Assembly: GCA_016741995.1 (NCBI GenBank)
Contig: JACVCO010000009.1
Coordinates: 1-64,000 of the forward strand
DNA: 64,000 nt
Direction of reading: 5' to 3'
DNA from: Hydrogenophaga sp.
Lineage (GTDB): Bacteria; Pseudomonadota; Gammaproteobacteria; Burkholderiales; Burkholderiaceae_C
Shown here piece by piece: positions 11,318 through 21,990 of this stretch. The notes beneath the pieces are model-generated. The model saw nothing but the letters and a program-made list of their open reading frames with translations. It did not search any database and had not been told where the DNA came from. Every line of letters begins with the position of its first letter. The first letter of the stretch is position 1. Position numbers and translations under genes: made by a program.

Positions 11318-11406
11318 TGATACATTCCTTGGTTGCTCGTCCAAGAGCCCGTCTCCCGGCCGCTGTTGCCGCGCCGGACACACGTTCCATCCCTGAGAGA
11401 GACCTC

Positions 11407-12573
<1,167 letters not shown>

Positions 12574-12588
12574 GCCCGGAGAACCACC

Positions 12589-13482
12589 ATGTCGATCTAC
12601 ATCAACAAAGACACCAAGGTCATCACCCAGGGCATCACGGGCAAGACCGGCCAGTTCCACACCGAGAAGTGCCAGGAATACGCGAACGGCAAGCACTGCT
12701 TCGCCGCCGGCGTGAACCCCAAGAAGGCCGGTGAGTCGATCTTCAACATCCCGATCTACGCGTCGGTGAAGGAAGCCGCCCAGCAGACGGGCGCCACCGT
12801 GTCGGTGATCTACGTGCCGCCCGCGGGCGCCGCCGCCGCCATCTGGGAAGCCGTCGAGGCCGACCTGGATCTGGCGATCTGCATCACCGAAGGCATCCCC
12901 GTGCGCGACATGCTGGAAGTGCGCAACAAGATGAAGGCCAAGGAAGCCAAGGGCGGCAAGAAGACGCTGCTGCTGGGCCCCAACTGCCCCGGCCTGATCA
13001 CGCCCGACGAGATCAAGATCGGCATCATGCCCGGGCACATCCACCGCAAGGGCCGCATTGGTGTGGTCTCGCGCTCCGGCACGCTGACCTATGAAGCCGT
13101 GGCCCAGCTCACCGAAATCGGCCTGGGCCAGTCCAGCGCCGTGGGCATCGGTGGCGACCCCATCAACGGCCTCAAGCACATCGACGTGATGAAGGCCTTC
13201 AACGACGATCCCGAGACCGACGCCGTGATCATGATCGGCGAGATCGGTGGCCCGGACGAAGCCGAAGCCGCGATGTGGTGCAAGGCGAACATGAAGAAGC
13301 CCGTGGTCGGCTTCATCGCCGGCGTCACCGCGCCCCCCGGCAAGCGCATGGGCCATGCCGGTGCGCTGATCTCCGGCGGTGCCGACACGGCCGACGCCAA
13401 GCTCGCCATCATGGAAGAGTGCGGCTTCAAGGTCACGCGCAACCCGTCCGAAATGGGCAAGCTGCTCAAATCGCTGATCTGA
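12589..13482 (+). CDS. sucD: Succinyl-CoA synthetase subunit alpha
   Basis: [38 protein letters not shown]. Confidence 0.98.
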   Translation: MSIYINKDTKVITQGITGKTGQFHTEKCQEYANGKHCFAAGVNPKKAGESIFNIPIYASVKEAAQQTGATVSVIYVPPAGAAAAIWEAVEADLDLAICITEGIPVRDMLEVRNKMKAKEAKGGKKTLLLGPNCPGLITPDEIKIGIMPGHIHRKGRIGVVSRSGTLTYEAVAQLTEIGLGQSSAVGIGGDPINGLKHIDVMKAFNDDPETDAVIMIGEIGGPDEAEAAMWCKANMKKPVVGFIAGVTAPPGKRMGHAGALISGGADTADAKLAIMEECGFKVTRNPSEMGKLLKSLI

Positions 13483-13501
13483 ACGGCTTGTTCGGGTGTG
13501 C

Positions 13502-13531
13502 AAAAGGCAACGCGTGCGTTGCCTTTTTTTT
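13502..13531 (+). terminator. Rho-independent terminator of sucCD
   Basis: AAAAGGCAACGC-GT-GCGTTGCCTTTTTTTT hairpin plus T run. Confidence 0.9.
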
Positions 13532-13701
13532 CGCCTGTCCCGCCGAGCGTGACGCTTGTCACCGACAGTGCTTGTCGCCGGGTCGCGCGCTGAAACAAAA
13601 TGCTACATCCATGGGACGGCCCTGCTGTTCCAGTCCCAGCACCGCGTGAGGCCGATGTTCCCGGCTCGCACGTTGTCGCGAGCCGACGCCGGAAAGCCTC
13701 T

Positions 13702-16320
13702 GTGACCCTTGCCGATCTGCCCGTTCCTGCGCGCCGCGCGCGCTGGCGCCCGACCGCCGATGCCCTCACCGCCGTGGGGGTGCTGGTCGTCGTCGGGCTG
13801 CTGCATGCGGGGTCGGACCTGATCGGCTCGCTCGAGCGGCGGTTCTATGACCACGCCAGCACGGCGAGTGAGCGCCAGCCTGGCGACCGGATCACCATCG
13901 TCGCGATCGATGACGCGAGCATCAACGCCATCGGCCGCTGGCCCTGGCCGCGCGAGGTGCACGCGGAGCTGATCGACCGACTGGGCGCGGCCGGCGCCCG
14001 CACCATCGCACACACCGCCTTCTTCTTCGAACCCCAGACCGACCGCGCCTTGGCGCCGTTGCGTGCCTTGCGCGAACGCATCGAGGGCGCCGATCCGGCG
14101 TTGGCCGATCTCGGGCCACAGGCGCGCGATCGGCTGTCGGCCGATTTGCGTGCGACCGAACGCCAGCTCGACAGCGATGCCCGGCTGGCCGCCAGCGTGC
14201 AGGCGTCCGGCCGGGTGGTCCTGCCCTCGGTGTTCGAGCTCGGCGAGCCACGCGGCCGGCCCGACGCGCCCCTGCCCGCCTTCGCCCAGCGCAGCGCCGT
14301 GCCGGACGCCTCGGCCTTCGGCGTGCCGGCCCAGCGCAGCTTGCAGCCGCTGCCCGCCCTGGGCGAAGCGGCCGCGGCCGTGGGGCACCTGAACCAGTGG
14401 CTGGACCCCGATGGCGCGGTGCGCCGCGAGGCCCTGCTCGTGCGCTTCGACGGCGTGGCCGTGCCTTCGATGGCGCTGGCCACCGCGGCCCACAGCCTGA
14501 ACCTGTCGGCCGACGACATCGACCTGCGCCCGGGGGAAGGCTTGGCGCTGGGCCCGGCCTTCATCCCGACCGACGCCGCTGCGCGCGTGCTGCCGCAGTT
14601 CTACGCGGACCGCGCCGGCGCTGGGGCCTTCCCCACGGTGGCCTTTCACGATGTGCTGGCCGGGCGGGTGTCGGCCGATCTGATCCGCGACCGCATCGTC
14701 ATCGTGGGCGCCACCGCGGCCGGCGTGGGCACGCTCTTCACCACGCCGGTCTCACCCGCGTTGTCACCTGCGGCGATCGTGGCGCACAACACCGCGAGCC
14801 TGCTCAACGGGCACTTCATCGCGCAGCCGGTGTGGACGGGCGCGGCGGTGGTGGCCATCGTGCTGTTCATCGCCGCCTACCTCGCATTCGGCCTGCGCCG
14901 CCTGTCCGCCGCGGCGGGCGCGGTTGTCACGGGCTTGGCGCTGGTCGCGCTGCTGGCGGCCGAGCACCTGCTCCTGTCGCGCGCCGCCCTCTGGTTGCCG
15001 CTGGTGTTGCCGGCCGTGCTGTTGCTGGCCGGCCACCTGGCGTTGACCACGCGGCGCTTCCTGGTGACCGAGGCCGGCAAGCGCCGCTCCGACCAGGAGT
15101 CGGCCGAGACCAACCGGATGATGGGCCTGGCGCTGCAAGGCCAGGGCCAGCTCGACATGGCCTTCGACCGCTTCCGCCGTGTGCCGCACAGCGTTGCGTT
15201 GATGGACAACCTCAAGCACCTGGCGCTCGATTTCGAGCGCAAGCGCCAATTCAACAAGGCCGAAGCGGTGTACGAGCACATGACGCAACTGGACCGCACC
15301 GACCCCGACGTCCGCACGCGGCGCCTTCGCGCGCAGTCGCTGGCGCAGACCGTGGTGCTGGGGGGCGGCCAGGGCGCCCACCCCGGCGGAACGCTGGCAC
15401 CCGATCGCCCGGGTGTCGAGCAGCCCATGCTGGGCCGCTACCGCGTGGAAAAGGAGCTCGGCAAAGGGGCCATGGGCGTGGTTTACCAAGGGCGCGATCC
15501 CACGATCGGCCGCACGGTGGCGATCAAGACGCTGGCCCTGACCGCCGAGTTCGAGGGCGCCGAGCTCGAGGAGGCGCGCCAGCGGTTCTTCCGCGAAGCC
15601 GAAACCGCCGGGCGGCTGCAGCACCCCAACATCGTGACCATCTTCGACGCCGGGGAGGAGCACGACCTGGCCTACATCGCGATGGAGTTCCTGCACGGCC
15701 GCGATCTGCAGGCCCACGCGCGCCCGGCAACGCTGTTGCCGTGGGCGCAGGCGGTGGGCATTGCCGGGCAGGTGGCGCTGGCCCTGGACCACGCGCACCG
15801 CCAGAACGTGGTGCACCGCGACATCAAGCCCGCCAACGTCATGCTCGATCCGGCGACCGGGCAGGTGAAGGTGACGGACTTCGGCATTGCGCGCATCACC
15901 GACAGCAGCCGCACCAAGACGGGCGTGGTGCTGGGCACGCCCAGTTTCATGGCGCCGGAGCAACTGGCCGGCCACCGGGTGGACGGCCGGGCCGACCTGT
16001 ACGCACTCGGCGCCATGCTGTTTCAACTGCTCACGGGCGAACTGCCGCTCAAGGGCGATTCTTTGTCCGCGCTGATGTATCAGATAGCCAACACCGTCCC
16101 GCCCGATGTGCGCACCCTGCGCGCCGAACTGCCGGCCGATCTGGCCGTGCTGTTGAGCGCGCTGCTGGCCAAGCAGCCCGAGGATCGCCCGGCCACTGGC
16201 GCCGAGGTGGCCGCCTTGTTGCAGCGCATCAACCGCGACAGCGCCGACGCCACCGCCAATGGCACCCAAACCCCGCGGCCGTCCCGTGACGGCCGTGCCT
16301 CTCCTTCCATCCCGGTATAA
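13702..16320 (+). CDS. CHASE2-domain transmembrane Ser/Thr protein kinase
   Basis: N-terminal extracytoplasmic CHASE2-like segment (RITIVAIDDASINAIGRWPWPREVHAELID), TM helices, TPR-like linker, kinase motifs VAIK, HRDIKPANVMLD, DFGIAR, APE. Start GTG 13702 (GGAAAG upstream) or ATG 13600. Confidence 0.92.
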   Translation: MTLADLPVPARRARWRPTADALTAVGVLVVVGLLHAGSDLIGSLERRFYDHASTASERQPGDRITIVAIDDASINAIGRWPWPREVHAELIDRLGAAGARTIAHTAFFFEPQTDRALAPLRALRERIEGADPALADLGPQARDRLSADLRATERQLDSDARLAASVQASGRVVLPSVFELGEPRGRPDAPLPAFAQRSAVPDASAFGVPAQRSLQPLPALGEAAAAVGHLNQWLDPDGAVRREALLVRFDGVAVPSMALATAAHSLNLSADDIDLRPGEGLALGPAFIPTDAAARVLPQFYADRAGAGAFPTVAFHDVLAGRVSADLIRDRIVIVGATAAGVGTLFTTPVSPALSPAAIVAHNTASLLNGHFIAQPVWTGAAVVAIVLFIAAYLAFGLRRLSAAAGAVVTGLALVALLAAEHLLLSRAALWLPLVLPAVLLLAGHLALTTRRFLVTEAGKRRSDQESAETNRMMGLALQGQGQLDMAFDRFRRVPHSVALMDNLKHLALDFERKRQFNKAEAVYEHMTQLDRTDPDVRTRRLRAQSLAQTVVLGGGQGAHPGGTLAPDRPGVEQPMLGRYRVEKELGKGAMGVVYQGRDPTIGRTVAIKTLALTAEFEGAELEEARQRFFREAETAGRLQHPNIVTIFDAGEEHDLAYIAMEFLHGRDLQAHARPATLLPWAQAVGIAGQVALALDHAHRQNVVHRDIKPANVMLDPATGQVKVTDFGIARITDSSRTKTGVVLGTPSFMAPEQLAGHRVDGRADLYALGAMLFQLLTGELPLKGDSLSALMYQIANTVPPDVRTLRAELPADLAVLLSALLAKQPEDRPATGAEVAALLQRINRDSADATANGTQTPRPSRDGRASPSIPV

Positions 16321-16330
16321 ATCCACGTCC

Positions 16331-17116
16331 ATGAATTTCGAGTTTCACGCCTTGACCGATCCGGGTCTGGTCAGGGACAACAACGAAGACTCCGTTTCGC
16401 TTGACGGCGACAACGGCATCGCCGTGCTGGCCGACGGCATGGGCGGCTACAACGCCGGTGAAGTCGCCAGCGCCATGGCCACGACCTTCATCAAGTCCGA
16501 ACTGGGCCGCTGGCTTGCCGAGGGCGGCGGCGAGGCCAGTTCGCGCGAACTCAAGCGGGCGATGGAGGTCTGCATCGACAACGCCAACCGCTCGATCTTC
16601 AACGCGGCCAACGGCAACGCCCAATACGCCGGCATGGGCACCACCCTGGTCATGGGCGTGTTCCTGGACGGGCGCGTGATGATCGGCCACGTGGGGGATT
16701 CGCGCTGCTACCGGCTGCGTCGCGACGAGTTCGTCCAGATGACGCGCGACCACTCGCTGCTGCAGGAGCAGATCGACGCCGGGCTGATCTCCCTGGAGCA
16801 GGCCCAGTACGCCACCCACCGCAATCTGGTCACGCGCGCGCTCGGCGTCGAGGACACAGTGTTGCTCGAAGTCAACGAATACCGCGTTGAAGACGGCGAT
16901 CTTTATCTGCTCTGTTCCGACGGCCTCAACGACATGCTCAATGACGAGCGCATCGCTGCGCTGCTCATCACCGCCGGCACGCTGGAAGAAAAGGCGGCCG
17001 CGCTGGTTGAAGCCGCCAATGCCGCCGGTGGCCGCGACAATATTTCGGTGATACTGGCGCATGCCCGCGCCAAGGCCGCGCGTCGCGGCTTGCTGTCGCG
17101 CATGCTCGGACAATAA
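16331..17116 (+). CDS. PP2C-family Ser/Thr protein phosphatase (PppA/Stp-like)
   Basis: LTDPGLVRDNNEDSVSL, VLADGMGGYNAGEVAS, VGDSRCYRLR, CSDGLNDM, GGRDNISVIL. Confidence 0.95.
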   Translation: MNFEFHALTDPGLVRDNNEDSVSLDGDNGIAVLADGMGGYNAGEVASAMATTFIKSELGRWLAEGGGEASSRELKRAMEVCIDNANRSIFNAANGNAQYAGMGTTLVMGVFLDGRVMIGHVGDSRCYRLRRDEFVQMTRDHSLLQEQIDAGLISLEQAQYATHRNLVTRALGVEDTVLLEVNEYRVEDGDLYLLCSDGLNDMLNDERIAALLITAGTLEEKAAALVEAANAAGGRDNISVILAHARAKAARRGLLSRMLGQ

Positions 17117-17173
17117 TTCCGCTCCGCCCAGCACCCCATTCCGCGCTCAAAAGAATCCCAAGAGGAGTCGGCC

Positions 17174-17797
17174 ATGCCGAAAATGATCGTTTCCATCGAC
17201 GGCGTCGTCATCAAGGAGGTCCAGCTCACCAAGGACCGCACCACGCTGGGCCGCCGTCCGTACAACGATGTGGTCATCGACAACCTGGCGGTCAGCGGCG
17301 AACACGCCGTGTTGCAGATGTCCGGCTCCGACGTCTTCCTGGAAGACCTGAACAGCACCAACGGCACCTACGTCAACGGCAAGGCAATCAAGAAGCAGCA
17401 GCTGCAGGGCGGCGACACGATCGAGATCGGCAAGTACAAGATCAAGTTCGTGCATGAGGGCAGCGAGCCCTACGAGAAAACCATGGTCATCAACGCGGGT
17501 GCCGTGGTTTCCGGTGACAGCGGGGCCGCACCGCTTGCGCCCGCCGCGATCAAGGTCATCAGCGGCTCGGCCGCTGGCCGCGAGGTCGCCCTCACCAAGG
17601 TGGTCACCACCATCGGCAAACCCGGCGTGGCCGTGGCCGCCATCACGCGCCGCCCGCATGGCTACGTGGTGGCCATGGTCGAAGGCACGGTCAAGCCCAC
17701 CATCAACGGTGCCCCCCTGAGCACCGACGGCAAAGACCTGCGCCACGGCGACGTGCTGGAGCTTGCCGGCACCCAGATGCAGTTCGTCCAAGGCTGA
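17174..17797 (+). CDS. FHA-domain protein (N-terminal FHA plus degenerate second FHA-like half)
   Basis: TTLGRRPYNDVVIDNLAVSGEHAVL...LNSTNGTYVNG; second half TTIGKPG...TINGAPL...LRHGDVLEL. Confidence 0.9.
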   Translation: MPKMIVSIDGVVIKEVQLTKDRTTLGRRPYNDVVIDNLAVSGEHAVLQMSGSDVFLEDLNSTNGTYVNGKAIKKQQLQGGDTIEIGKYKIKFVHEGSEPYEKTMVINAGAVVSGDSGAAPLAPAAIKVISGSAAGREVALTKVVTTIGKPGVAVAAITRRPHGYVVAMVEGTVKPTINGAPLSTDGKDLRHGDVLELAGTQMQFVQG

Positions 17798-17893
17798 CGG
17801 CTCTACAACAGCGCTCGTAACGCCCGGATACGGCGCCCCGGCGCGCGAAAAAAATCACAGCCCCGGGCGCCGCCCCCGGGTACCCTGCGGCCT

Positions 17894-18712
17894 GTGTCCT
17901 TGTCGCCGCCTTCTTCCCCCATGCGGGTCCGCGTCCTCGGTTGCTCCGGCGCCATTGCGCAGGGCTGCCGCACCACCGCTTTCCTGCTGGACGATGACGT
18001 GCTCATCGACGCCGGCACCGGCGTCGGTGACCTCAGCCTCGAGGCGATGCTGCGCATCGACCACGTGCTGCTGAGCCACTCGCACCTGGACCACGTGGCT
18101 GCGCTGCCGCTGATGATCGACGCCGTGGCCTCGGGGCGGCTCGCAGCGGGGGCGCCAGCCCTGCAGGTGCATGCCCTGCCCGGCACCATTCAGGCCCTGC
18201 GCGCGCACCTCTTCAACGACACCATCTGGCCCGACTTCACCACCATTCCGAACGCCCAGGCGCCGCTGATGCGCTTCGTGCCGTTTCAGATCGGCGATGT
18301 CGTGGCCATCGGCGACAAACGCATCGAAATCCTGCCGGCCGTGCACACCGTGCCCGCGGCCGGCTTTGCGGTGGCGGGCCAAACGGGTTCGGCGCACTGG
18401 GTGTTCAGCGGTGACACCGGGCGCAACCCCGCGTTCTGGGCGCGCGTGAACCAGCTCGATGTCGCCCACCTCGTCATCGAAACCGCCTTCAGCGACCGCG
18501 AGACCGACCTCGCGCTGCGCAGCCAGCACCTGGCGCCTTCGCTGCTGGCCGAAGAACTGGCCTGCCTTTCGCCCAGCCGGCGCCCCCTGATCCACATCAC
18601 CCACACCAAGCCGGCCGAGACCGCGCTCATCATCGAAGAGATCCACCGCCTGGACACCCAGCCGCGGCGCGACATCCGCTGGCTTAGCGCCGGGCAGGTC
18701 TTCGAGGTGTGA
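17894..18712 (+). CDS. Metallo-beta-lactamase-fold class-II cyclic-nucleotide phosphodiesterase-like protein (start may be the internal Met at about 17921)
   Basis: [37 protein letters not shown]; resembles class-II PDE HxHLDH signature. Confidence 0.8.
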   Translation: MSLSPPSSPMRVRVLGCSGAIAQGCRTTAFLLDDDVLIDAGTGVGDLSLEAMLRIDHVLLSHSHLDHVAALPLMIDAVASGRLAAGAPALQVHALPGTIQALRAHLFNDTIWPDFTTIPNAQAPLMRFVPFQIGDVVAIGDKRIEILPAVHTVPAAGFAVAGQTGSAHWVFSGDTGRNPAFWARVNQLDVAHLVIETAFSDRETDLALRSQHLAPSLLAEELACLSPSRRPLIHITHTKPAETALIIEEIHRLDTQPRRDIRWLSAGQVFEV

Positions 18713-18753
18713 CAAAGCTTGTCGCAGCGTCACGCTGTGACACTTTTTGTCGC
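18711..18753 (+). promoter_or_regulatory. Two tandem GACA-N5-TGTCGC dyads (18711-18725, 18739-18753) upstream of pilin; candidate bEBP (PilR-like) enhancer
   Basis: GACAAAGCTTGTCGC and GACACTTTTTGTCGC, about 85-130 bp upstream of the -24 element. Confidence 0.5.
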
Positions 18754-18837
18754 CATGAAATGGCAAGCCCCCTGGCAATACATCACACCCGCGCCGGCCA
18801 TCGCGGCAATTCGCGCGCTCATCTCCCCTGGCCGGGC

Positions 18838-18853
18838 TGGCACGCCATCTGCA
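18838..18853 (+). promoter_or_regulatory. Sigma54 (-24/-12) promoter of pilin gene
   Basis: TGGCACGCCATCTGCA: GG-N10-GC spacing, one mismatch to TGGCACG-N4-TTGCA. Confidence 0.8.
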
Positions 18854-18900
18854 AAGAGGATCGCGTCCCGACCCCAACCCCCCCTGCTGAGGAGTTCTCC

Positions 18901-19383
18901 ATGCAAATGAAACGTGCCATGCAAAAAGGCTTCACCCTGATCGAATTGATGATCGTGGTGGCCATCATCGGTATCCTGGCCGCGGTTGCGCTGCCGGCGT
19001 ATCAGGACTACACCAAGCGCGCCAAGATGTCGGAAGTGATTCTGGCTGCTTCGGCTTGCCGCACCAGCGTGACGGAAATTTACCAGTCGAACACCTCGGT
19101 TTCGCTGCCCGACGCTGGCGCCTGGGGTTGCGAGGCCTCTGTCTCGACCTCCACCTACGTGCAGCAGATCGCCACGAACGCAGCCGGGGCCGTGCAGGTC
19201 ACGTCGCAGAACATCGGCACTGGTGCAAACGGCACGGTCTTCTTGGTGCCCCAAATCTCTGGTGACTCGGTCTCCGGCTGGCTTTGCGGCCCTGGCTCGG
19301 TGGAGGCCAAGTTCCTGCCGGGCTCGTGCCGTGACACCACGGTTGGCACTACGACCGGTCCTTTCGTCGCTACCACGCCCTGA
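18901..19383 (+). CDS. pilA: Type IV pilin major subunit (PilA/PilE type)
   Basis: [36 protein letters not shown] class III signal; C-terminal Cys pair; AGGAG upstream. Confidence 0.93.
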   Translation: MQMKRAMQKGFTLIELMIVVAIIGILAAVALPAYQDYTKRAKMSEVILAASACRTSVTEIYQSNTSVSLPDAGAWGCEASVSTSTYVQQIATNAAGAVQVTSQNIGTGANGTVFLVPQISGDSVSGWLCGPGSVEAKFLPGSCRDTTVGTTTGPFVATTP

Positions 19384-19426
19384 TCCCCGGTCATTGCTGG
19401 TCCTCCCAAGGGCGCCAGCGATGCAC

Positions 19427-19460
19427 AAAAGCGCCCTCTCTTCGAGGGCGCTTTTTCTTT
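19427..19460 (+). terminator. Rho-independent terminator after pilin gene
   Basis: AAAAGCGCCCTC-TCTTC-GAGGGCGCTTTTTCTTT. Confidence 0.88.
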
Positions 19461-19468
19461 GCACTCCC

Positions 19469-21184
19469 ATGACTCATCCCAAACTCGTCCTTGCGGCGCT
19501 CCTGATGTTGTCGGGGTGGTTGACCACCAATCACTTCACCCCCTGGGTAAGTTGGCACGCAGAACTGCCGTTCTTTGTGTTGGTCCTGGTTGTCGCGGCC
19601 TGGGGAGTTTTTCGCCCAGCCGCTAGAGGGCATCTGGCATTCCCGTGGGTGGTGGGGCTTCCTCTGTTGCTGAGTGCCTTGGTCGGACTGCAATACGCCT
19701 TTGGGCTGGTGCCCTGGGTGGGTCACGCCGTTGTCGCGGCGCTGTACGGGTTCCTGGTCTTGGTGGCCATCCAATGGGGATGGCAGGACGCCACCGCGCG
19801 GCAGATTGCCCCTAGGCAGGAACCCGCTCCAGGCGAATGGCTCGCCTGGACGCTGGTTGTCGCCGGAGTCCTTTCGGTGGCCGTCGCTTGGGTGCAGGTG
19901 CTCGACCTGTGGGAGGGTGCTTCATTCATCACCCGCCAAAGCCAGCTTCGTCGGCCGGGTGGGAACATGGGGCAGGCCAACCACCTTGCGACGTTGCTGG
20001 TGATGGCGATGGCTGCCACACTGTTCCTGAACCTGCAGGGGCGGCTGGGCCTGTTCGTCACGACATTGACCGTGATGTTGCTGGCGGCGGGCGTCGCACT
20101 GACCGAATCCAGAACGGGCTTGCTGACTGTCTTGAGCATCTGCGTGCTGTGGGCGTGGAAACGCCCGGATGTGGGGCTTGGGGTGCCTCGGGTGTTCGCC
20201 GGCGTTCTTGGTGCGGCGGGGGTCTCAATGTTCGCTGCCTGGCCAAGCCTCTACACGTTGTGGTCTGGTGGCGTGGCAACCGGGGCATCTGCAGCGGAGA
20301 GGATCGGGTCCAGCGGTTCGGACCCGCGCCGTGTGCTTTGGGAGCAGGTGTTGGAAGCGTCGCTGCTCAAGCCTTGGGCGGGTTGGGGCTTCCGTGGCAC
20401 CGCTGAGGCGCACAACGCGATCGCACATCAGGACATCACGACGCTGCCCATCACCTACAGCCACAACCTGCTGCTCGACCTCGCGGTATGGTTTGGGTGG
20501 CCGGTTGCGTTGATCGTCTCGATCGCCGTGATGGTGTGGGGTTGCCGTCGCTTCCTCGCGATCCAGACCGCCCCCTTGGCCTGGTTCGGATTTGCACTGG
20601 TCCTGCCCTTCGGCATTCACTGCCTGCTCGAGTTTCCGTTCGCATACGCCTACCTCCTGATGCCCGCCATGTTGGGCGTGGGTTGGATTGAAGGCACGTT
20701 GCGGCCGAACCAAGCGGCGTTGCGGGTGCGCGCCCTCTGGATCATTCCGCCCGTGCTCTTGGTGGTCGGGGTGGCAATCTGGTCGGTGGTCGACTACCTG
20801 CGCGTCGAAGAAGACTTCCGTGTGGCCCGGTTCCAGATGCTTCGTATCGGGCCTCCGCCTGACGTGCCGCCTCCGCAGATCCGCTTGCTCGACCAGTTGG
20901 GAGACATGGTGGCCTCCACACGCGTGCCGCTGAAGCCCGGTCTTGGGAACAAGCAGTTGGAGCTTCTGCAGATGGCGGCTGTTCACAATCCGTGGTCGGG
21001 CAGCCAGTATCGCTATGCTGCGGCGCTTGCGCTGAATGGCCATCCTGCCGAGGCCCGCCGGCAAATGCAGGTACTTCGCGCGCAGCATGGCTTCCGTGCG
21101 TATCGAGGTTTGGCCGAACAGCTCGAGAAGGACCTCGCGAAGCATGGTCTCCCTGAACTGGCTTTGCCGCTGGAGAACCCCTGA
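19469..21184 (+). CDS. O-antigen-ligase/PglL-type pilin oligosaccharyltransferase (TfpO-like)
   Basis: Multi-TM; GGNMGQANHLATLLVMAMAA, GWGFRG, YSHNLLLDLAVWFGWPVAL; adjacent to pilin. Confidence 0.82.
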   Translation: MTHPKLVLAALLMLSGWLTTNHFTPWVSWHAELPFFVLVLVVAAWGVFRPAARGHLAFPWVVGLPLLLSALVGLQYAFGLVPWVGHAVVAALYGFLVLVAIQWGWQDATARQIAPRQEPAPGEWLAWTLVVAGVLSVAVAWVQVLDLWEGASFITRQSQLRRPGGNMGQANHLATLLVMAMAATLFLNLQGRLGLFVTTLTVMLLAAGVALTESRTGLLTVLSICVLWAWKRPDVGLGVPRVFAGVLGAAGVSMFAAWPSLYTLWSGGVATGASAAERIGSSGSDPRRVLWEQVLEASLLKPWAGWGFRGTAEAHNAIAHQDITTLPITYSHNLLLDLAVWFGWPVALIVSIAVMVWGCRRFLAIQTAPLAWFGFALVLPFGIHCLLEFPFAYAYLLMPAMLGVGWIEGTLRPNQAALRVRALWIIPPVLLVVGVAIWSVVDYLRVEEDFRVARFQMLRIGPPPDVPPPQIRLLDQLGDMVASTRVPLKPGLGNKQLELLQMAAVHNPWSGSQYRYAAALALNGHPAEARRQMQVLRAQHGFRAYRGLAEQLEKDLAKHGLPELALPLENP

Positions 21185-21978
21185 TGACCACAGCCATGTC
21201 CACCCGATTGCGGGCAGCAGTCCTGCCGGCAGTCATTCACCTTGGTCTGTCCCTTCTCGTGGCCTTTGGCTCGGCCCTGTTGGTCTGGGGCGTCTGGTAT
21301 CCGCCCCCTTTTGATCAGCTGTCTGGTGGCGCTGAGCTCTTCCTGTTGATCGTTGTGGTCGATGTGGTGTGCGGCCCGGTGTTGACGTTCGTGGTTTACG
21401 ACCGCCTGAAGCCGCGGGCCGAGTTGGTTCGCGACATTTCCATCATTGGCATTCTTCAATTGGCGGCACTTCTGTACGGGCTCTGGACCGTGGCAGAGGC
21501 AAGACCTCTGTACCTGGTCCATGAAGTGGAGCGATTTCGTGTGATAACGAAAGCGGACTACCTGGGGGTGGACGTCACACAGGCGATTGCAGACCTGCCC
21601 TCTGCCTTGAAGCCGCGCTTGTTTTCGGGCCCTGTTCTCGTCGGCGCGCGGCCACCCCTGGATCCGAAAGTGCGCAACGAGGTGCTTATGGAGGCGCTGG
21701 GAGGGGGGCGGGACTTCGTTCAGCGACCTGAATACTACGTGCCATACGATGACGACTACGCCCTCGCAGTTGCCTCGCGGGCAAAACCGCTCACGCTGTT
21801 CGCCCAGCGTTTCCCGGACAGGGCCGGCGATTTGCAGGCGCTCCTGAAACAGCACAGCCTTTCCCCGGACAACGCACTTTTCCTGCCGGTGGTGCACCGG
21901 CAGGACTGGATCGCGGTTCTGGATGCCAAAGGCCGCGTGCTGGGCTTTGTGCCCGGCGATGGGTTCAGCGTTCGCTGA
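21184..21978 (+). CDS. TfpX/TfpZ-family type IV pilin accessory protein
   Basis: LLVAFGSALLVWGVWYPPPFDQLSGGAELFLLIVVVDVVCGPVLTFVVYD...KPRAELVRDISIIGILQLAALLYGLWTV; TGATG overlap with upstream gene. Confidence 0.85.
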   Translation: MTTAMSTRLRAAVLPAVIHLGLSLLVAFGSALLVWGVWYPPPFDQLSGGAELFLLIVVVDVVCGPVLTFVVYDRLKPRAELVRDISIIGILQLAALLYGLWTVAEARPLYLVHEVERFRVITKADYLGVDVTQAIADLPSALKPRLFSGPVLVGARPPLDPKVRNEVLMEALGGGRDFVQRPEYYVPYDDDYALAVASRAKPLTLFAQRFPDRAGDLQALLKQHSLSPDNALFLPVVHRQDWIAVLDAKGRVLGFVPGDGFSVR

Positions 21979-21990
21979 ACCCGGCAGTAG

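Noticed and set aside
13612-13625. TGGGACGGCCCTGC as a sigma54 promoter for the CHASE2 kinase
   Set aside because: GG-to-GC spacing is 9 bp rather than the required 10, and it lies at or inside the possible gene start
13702-17797. Type VI secretion locus
   Set aside because: Only the kinase/phosphatase/FHA regulatory-like genes are present; no tss/hcp/vgrG/clpV genes seen
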